DNA of 64,000 nt from the NCBI GenBank assembly GCA_910584965.1, contig CAJUDZ010000016.1:13334-77333 (forward strand), written 5' to 3'. The notes below the pieces were generated by a model. It was given only the letters and a program-made list of their open reading frames with translations, was not told the origin of the DNA and did not search any database. Position numbers and translations under genes: made by a program. This DNA is from an uncultured Lachnospiraceae bacterium (GTDB lineage: Bacteria; Bacillota; Clostridia; Lachnospirales; Lachnospiraceae). Numbering within the stretch: the stretch's first letter is position 1; each line of letters opens with the position of its first letter. Positions 61,776 to 64,000 of this stretch are shown piece after piece.

Positions 61776-61789
61776 AAGGAGATTATAAC

Positions 61790-62752
61790 ATGAGAAAAAT
61801 TATTATTGATACGGATCCGGGAATCGATGACGCGCTTGCGATATTACTCGCATTATCGGCCAAAGAAGAGCTGGAAGTTCTGGCGCTTACGACGGTGAAC
61901 GGAAACGTGGATATCGAGAAAGTGACGAAAAATGCCTTTAAAATTCTGGATGTGGCGGGAAGAAGAGACATACCGGTTTATAAAGGAAACAGCAAACCGC
62001 TGATGCGGGAAAACAGTATGCCGGCGGACTGCCACGGAGACGACGGACTCGGCAATATCGGTATGGAAGAAAGCGGCAGGGTACCGGAAGAGGAAAGCGC
62101 TGCAGATTTTCTGATTCGGAAAGCGCGTGAAGAAAAGGGAGAAATCACGCTTGTACCGATCGGTCCGCTCACCAACATCGCGGAAGCGATACAAAAAGAT
62201 CCGGAATTTGTCAAAAATATCAAAGAAGTTGTTATTATGGGCGGAGCGATTCATGAAGGAAATGTAACGCCGCACGCGGAATTTAACTTCTGGGTTGACC
62301 CGGAAGCGGCAAAAATTGTATTCCAGGCGGGATTTGAAAAGATCGTAATGGTAGGTCTGGACGCCACAAGATACGTATGGCTTGACCCTGCATTAAGAGA
62401 ACTGCTGTATCAGATCAATACGCCGGTGTCACGGTTTATCCACAAAGTAACCAGAGTGTATGCGGATGCTCATTGGGGATATGGGCAGAAACTGGGGTGT
62501 GAGCTCTGTGATGTGCTTGTTACGGCATATTTGCTAGACACCAGTGTGCTTGAAACAACAGATGCCTTTGTCGATGTGGAAACACAGGGTCTTTGTGACG
62601 GTGCTTCGGTTGTTTATCCCATCTGGAAATACGGAGACAGACAGAAAAACTGTGAGGCGGCCGTAAAAGCGGATACCAAAAAATTCTTTGAGATTTTCTT
62701 CGGGTATTTATTCCCGGAGTATCTTGAAAACGTGAAAAAGATTCAGGGATAA
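61790..62752 (+). CDS. Nucleoside hydrolase (ribosylpyrimidine/inosine-uridine type)
   Basis: 320 residues from ATG 61790, with AAAGGAG eight bases upstream. N-terminal calcium and active-site motif IIIDTDPGIDDALAIL, the DCHGDDGLGNIG region near 78, EVVIMGGAI near 150, EFNFWVDPEAA near 168 and a HWGYGQKLGCELCDVL segment near 232. It hydrolyses nucleosides to base and ribose. Downstream of ribokinase by 14 bases, consistent with nucleoside-ribose salvage. Confidence 0.94.
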   Translation: MRKIIIDTDPGIDDALAILLALSAKEELEVLALTTVNGNVDIEKVTKNAFKILDVAGRRDIPVYKGNSKPLMRENSMPADCHGDDGLGNIGMEESGRVPEEESAADFLIRKAREEKGEITLVPIGPLTNIAEAIQKDPEFVKNIKEVVIMGGAIHEGNVTPHAEFNFWVDPEAAKIVFQAGFEKIVMVGLDATRYVWLDPALRELLYQINTPVSRFIHKVTRVYADAHWGYGQKLGCELCDVLVTAYLLDTSVLETTDAFVDVETQGLCDGASVVYPIWKYGDRQKNCEAAVKADTKKFFEIFFGYLFPEYLENVKKIQG

Positions 62753-62766
62753 AAGGAGGAAAACAT

Positions 62767-63402
62767 ATGAATAACGAAAAAACAGGAATCAGGGCCGATT
62801 TTAACATGATTACCATTCTGACAATTCCGATCGCGATCGCTATCAATTATGTCGGATCGACGCTGGCGGGGACATTGCATCTGCCGATTTATCTGGATAC
62901 GATCGGAACCTTTCTGATCGCGCTTATCGCAGGTCCGTGGGTTGGAGGATTGACGGGCGCGCTGAGCAATATCATGGTGTCGCTGACCCACCCGGTTGCA
63001 ATGCCTTATGCGATTGTGTCCTGCATTTTCGGCGTCACGGCCGGTTTCATGGCAAGAAAAGGCATGTTCATCAATATTAAAAGATTTATTCTTTCCGGCG
63101 CGCTGGTCGTTATGATGGGAGTGCTCGGAACCATATTTGTAGTACTTACCTTTTTCGGCGGATTTGACGGTTCGACAAACTCCATGATCGTTGCGGCAAT
63201 GCGGACAATGGGCGTTCCGTTCTGGCTCGCTCTTGTGATCGGAAACTTCATTTCGGAGATTCCCGACAAATTTATCGCGCTGCTCGTTCCGTATCTGGTT
63301 ATTAAGGGAATGTCCGACAGATATCTGTATAAGTTTTCCAATGGGCATGTATTCATAGAAGCGAGAAAGAAAGCGAAAGAGGAGAAAAAGAAAGCGGATT
63401 AG
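62767..63402 (+). CDS. ECF transporter S component (substrate-binding membrane subunit)
   Basis: 211 residues, about six helices. The signature LPIYLDTIGTFLIALIAGPWVGGLTGALSN is typical of EcfS proteins. Clustering with the hydrolase and ribokinase suggests nucleoside or ribose-related substrate, which is inference. The highly charged C-terminal tail (ARKKAKEEKKKAD) is cytosolic. GGAGG precedes the ATG. Confidence 0.9.
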   Translation: MNNEKTGIRADFNMITILTIPIAIAINYVGSTLAGTLHLPIYLDTIGTFLIALIAGPWVGGLTGALSNIMVSLTHPVAMPYAIVSCIFGVTAGFMARKGMFINIKRFILSGALVVMMGVLGTIFVVLTFFGGFDGSTNSMIVAAMRTMGVPFWLALVIGNFISEIPDKFIALLVPYLVIKGMSDRYLYKFSNGHVFIEARKKAKEEKKKAD

Positions 63403-63426
63403 ACAAAAGAAAGGGTTGGTATCAAT

Positions 63427-63918
63427 ATGCAGAAAGAGGTAGAACGGACACAGAAATTAAATCCGTTGACAATTTTATACATCGTTATTTCTTTGGCAGT
63501 CATATCGGTTGTATACGATTATAAAGTTTCCATCGTCTGCGTTGCCGTTATGATGTCTGTCGCAGCGGGGTTTGGCAGACTGGCATCCTATTTGAAACTC
63601 TGGTCCAGATCTATTCTCTGGATGTGTGCTCTTTGTTTCGTACTTCAGATTTTTTTTATACCGGGTGAAGAAGTTATCTGGAGTTTCGGTGTTTTCCAGA
63701 TAACGGCGGAAGGGCTGGCACAGGCTGCAAAGCTGTGCTCCCGCCTTTTCGGGGCGGGCTCGGCGGCGATTCTCGGATTTCAGCTGATCGATCTCGGAAG
63801 CCTGATGGTTGTACTGGAGAAAAAAGGGATATCGCCGACGGTAACGTATGTTCTTATGTCTACGGCCAATATCATACCGCAGATGGTAAAAAGAATGGGG
63901 GCTATTTTGTTGAGGTAA
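63427..63918 (+). pseudogene. Truncated ECF transporter T component
   Basis: 163 residues of an EcfT/CbiQ-like membrane protein; full-length members have about 260. Four membrane helices are present and the family segment YVLMSTANIIPQMVKRMGAI begins the C-terminal coupling region. The frame then ends abruptly with LLR and stop at 63916-63918, so the coupling helices with the A-R-G motifs that touch the ATPases are missing. The stop lies inside a hairpin at 63912-63965. An insertion, deletion or decay is likely; a T subunit from elsewhere may serve the S component. Confidence 0.75.
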
Positions 63919-63965
63919 GATAACGTAACCTTTTTTGCAGAGGGCGTTATCTTACCTCTTTTTGA
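63912..63965 (+). terminator. Strong terminator-like hairpin at the break in ecfT
   Basis: Perfect 14-base arms GAGGTAAGATAACG (63912-63925) and CGTTATCTTACCTC (63945-63958) enclose 19 bases, then seven Ts. It begins inside the truncated gene's last codons. It may be a genuine terminator or the end hairpin of an inserted sequence whose rest lies beyond the window. Confidence 0.7.
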
Positions 63966-64000
63966 TGTATGTTAGATAGCATAACTCTTTACGTCGGCTC

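Noticed and set aside
1..64000. CRISPR arrays, rRNA genes, T-box or metabolite riboswitches
   Set aside because: I looked for regular repeat-spacer units, rRNA-like sequence and T-box or known aptamer cores and saw none; serS has only a 63-base leader.

Overview
The window looks like the replication-origin region of a Lachnospiraceae-type Clostridia chromosome. It holds the classic order mnmG-mnmE-jag-yidC-yidD-rnpA-rpmH // dnaA-dnaN-yaaA-recF-gyrB-gyrA, soj/spo0J (parA/parB) with parS-like sites, and the DUF3881-serS and DUF4446 genes typical of that family. Genes left of about 30 kb run mostly on the minus strand and those right of it mostly on the plus strand, as expected for replication leaving oriC (29.9-31.9 kb) in both directions.

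Positions 1-12.8 kb are the right end of a foreign integrative element, visibly richer in G+C than the A/T-rich oriC neighbourhood. An excisionase-integrase pair (plus strand) faces the 3' end of tRNA-Arg(CCT). Behind it, a minus-strand DNA-processing module runs out of the window: a clamp-motif protein, a YqaJ/lambda-type exonuclease, a RecD2-like helicase, a low-complexity protein with repeated LPV motifs, a zinc-finger/toprim primase and a PcfK/AcrIIA9-like protein. Several small proteins sit between them. Two paralogous small-RNA-like loci (8.39-8.69 and 10.22-10.52 kb) precede the two minus-strand operons. Each has a palindrome, a strong promoter, a conserved core and two terminator-like hairpins whose stems show compensatory changes. 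A decayed second tRNA-Arg lies beside the intact one.

Positions 13-30 kb hold housekeeping genes: DUF3881, serS, an HD-GYP phosphodiesterase, DUF4446, parB and parA. A NarL-type two-component pair follows, with a 253-bp cruciform-like repeat inserted between kinase and regulator. Then come an alpha/beta hydrolase, a membrane acyltransferase and the rsmG-mnmG-mnmE-jag-yidC-yidD-rnpA-rpmH set. Positions 30-39 kb carry dnaA to gyrA.

Positions 39-58.6 kb are ordinary accessory chromosome: phosphoesterase, ABC-class ATPase, a flavin-reductase/rubredoxin protein, MATE exporter, CofE-like protein, DUF4173/Xre/DUF2975 cluster, an ECF-sigma operon with an ABC transporter built from two tandem permease paralogues, CotH-like protein, exonuclease III, an SGNH/MBOAT acetylation pair, a DUF4358-like lipoprotein and an orphan FeoB-associated Cys-rich protein behind a DtxR-like operator.

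Positions 58.9-63.9 kb form a nucleoside/ribose salvage operon. It is led by an unusual fusion of a complete LacI-type repressor to a PfkB kinase domain, followed by ribokinase, a nucleoside hydrolase, an ECF S component and a truncated ECF T component. Likely flow: the ECF system imports a nucleoside, the hydrolase releases ribose, ribokinase phosphorylates it, and the fusion protein senses sugar and controls the operon.
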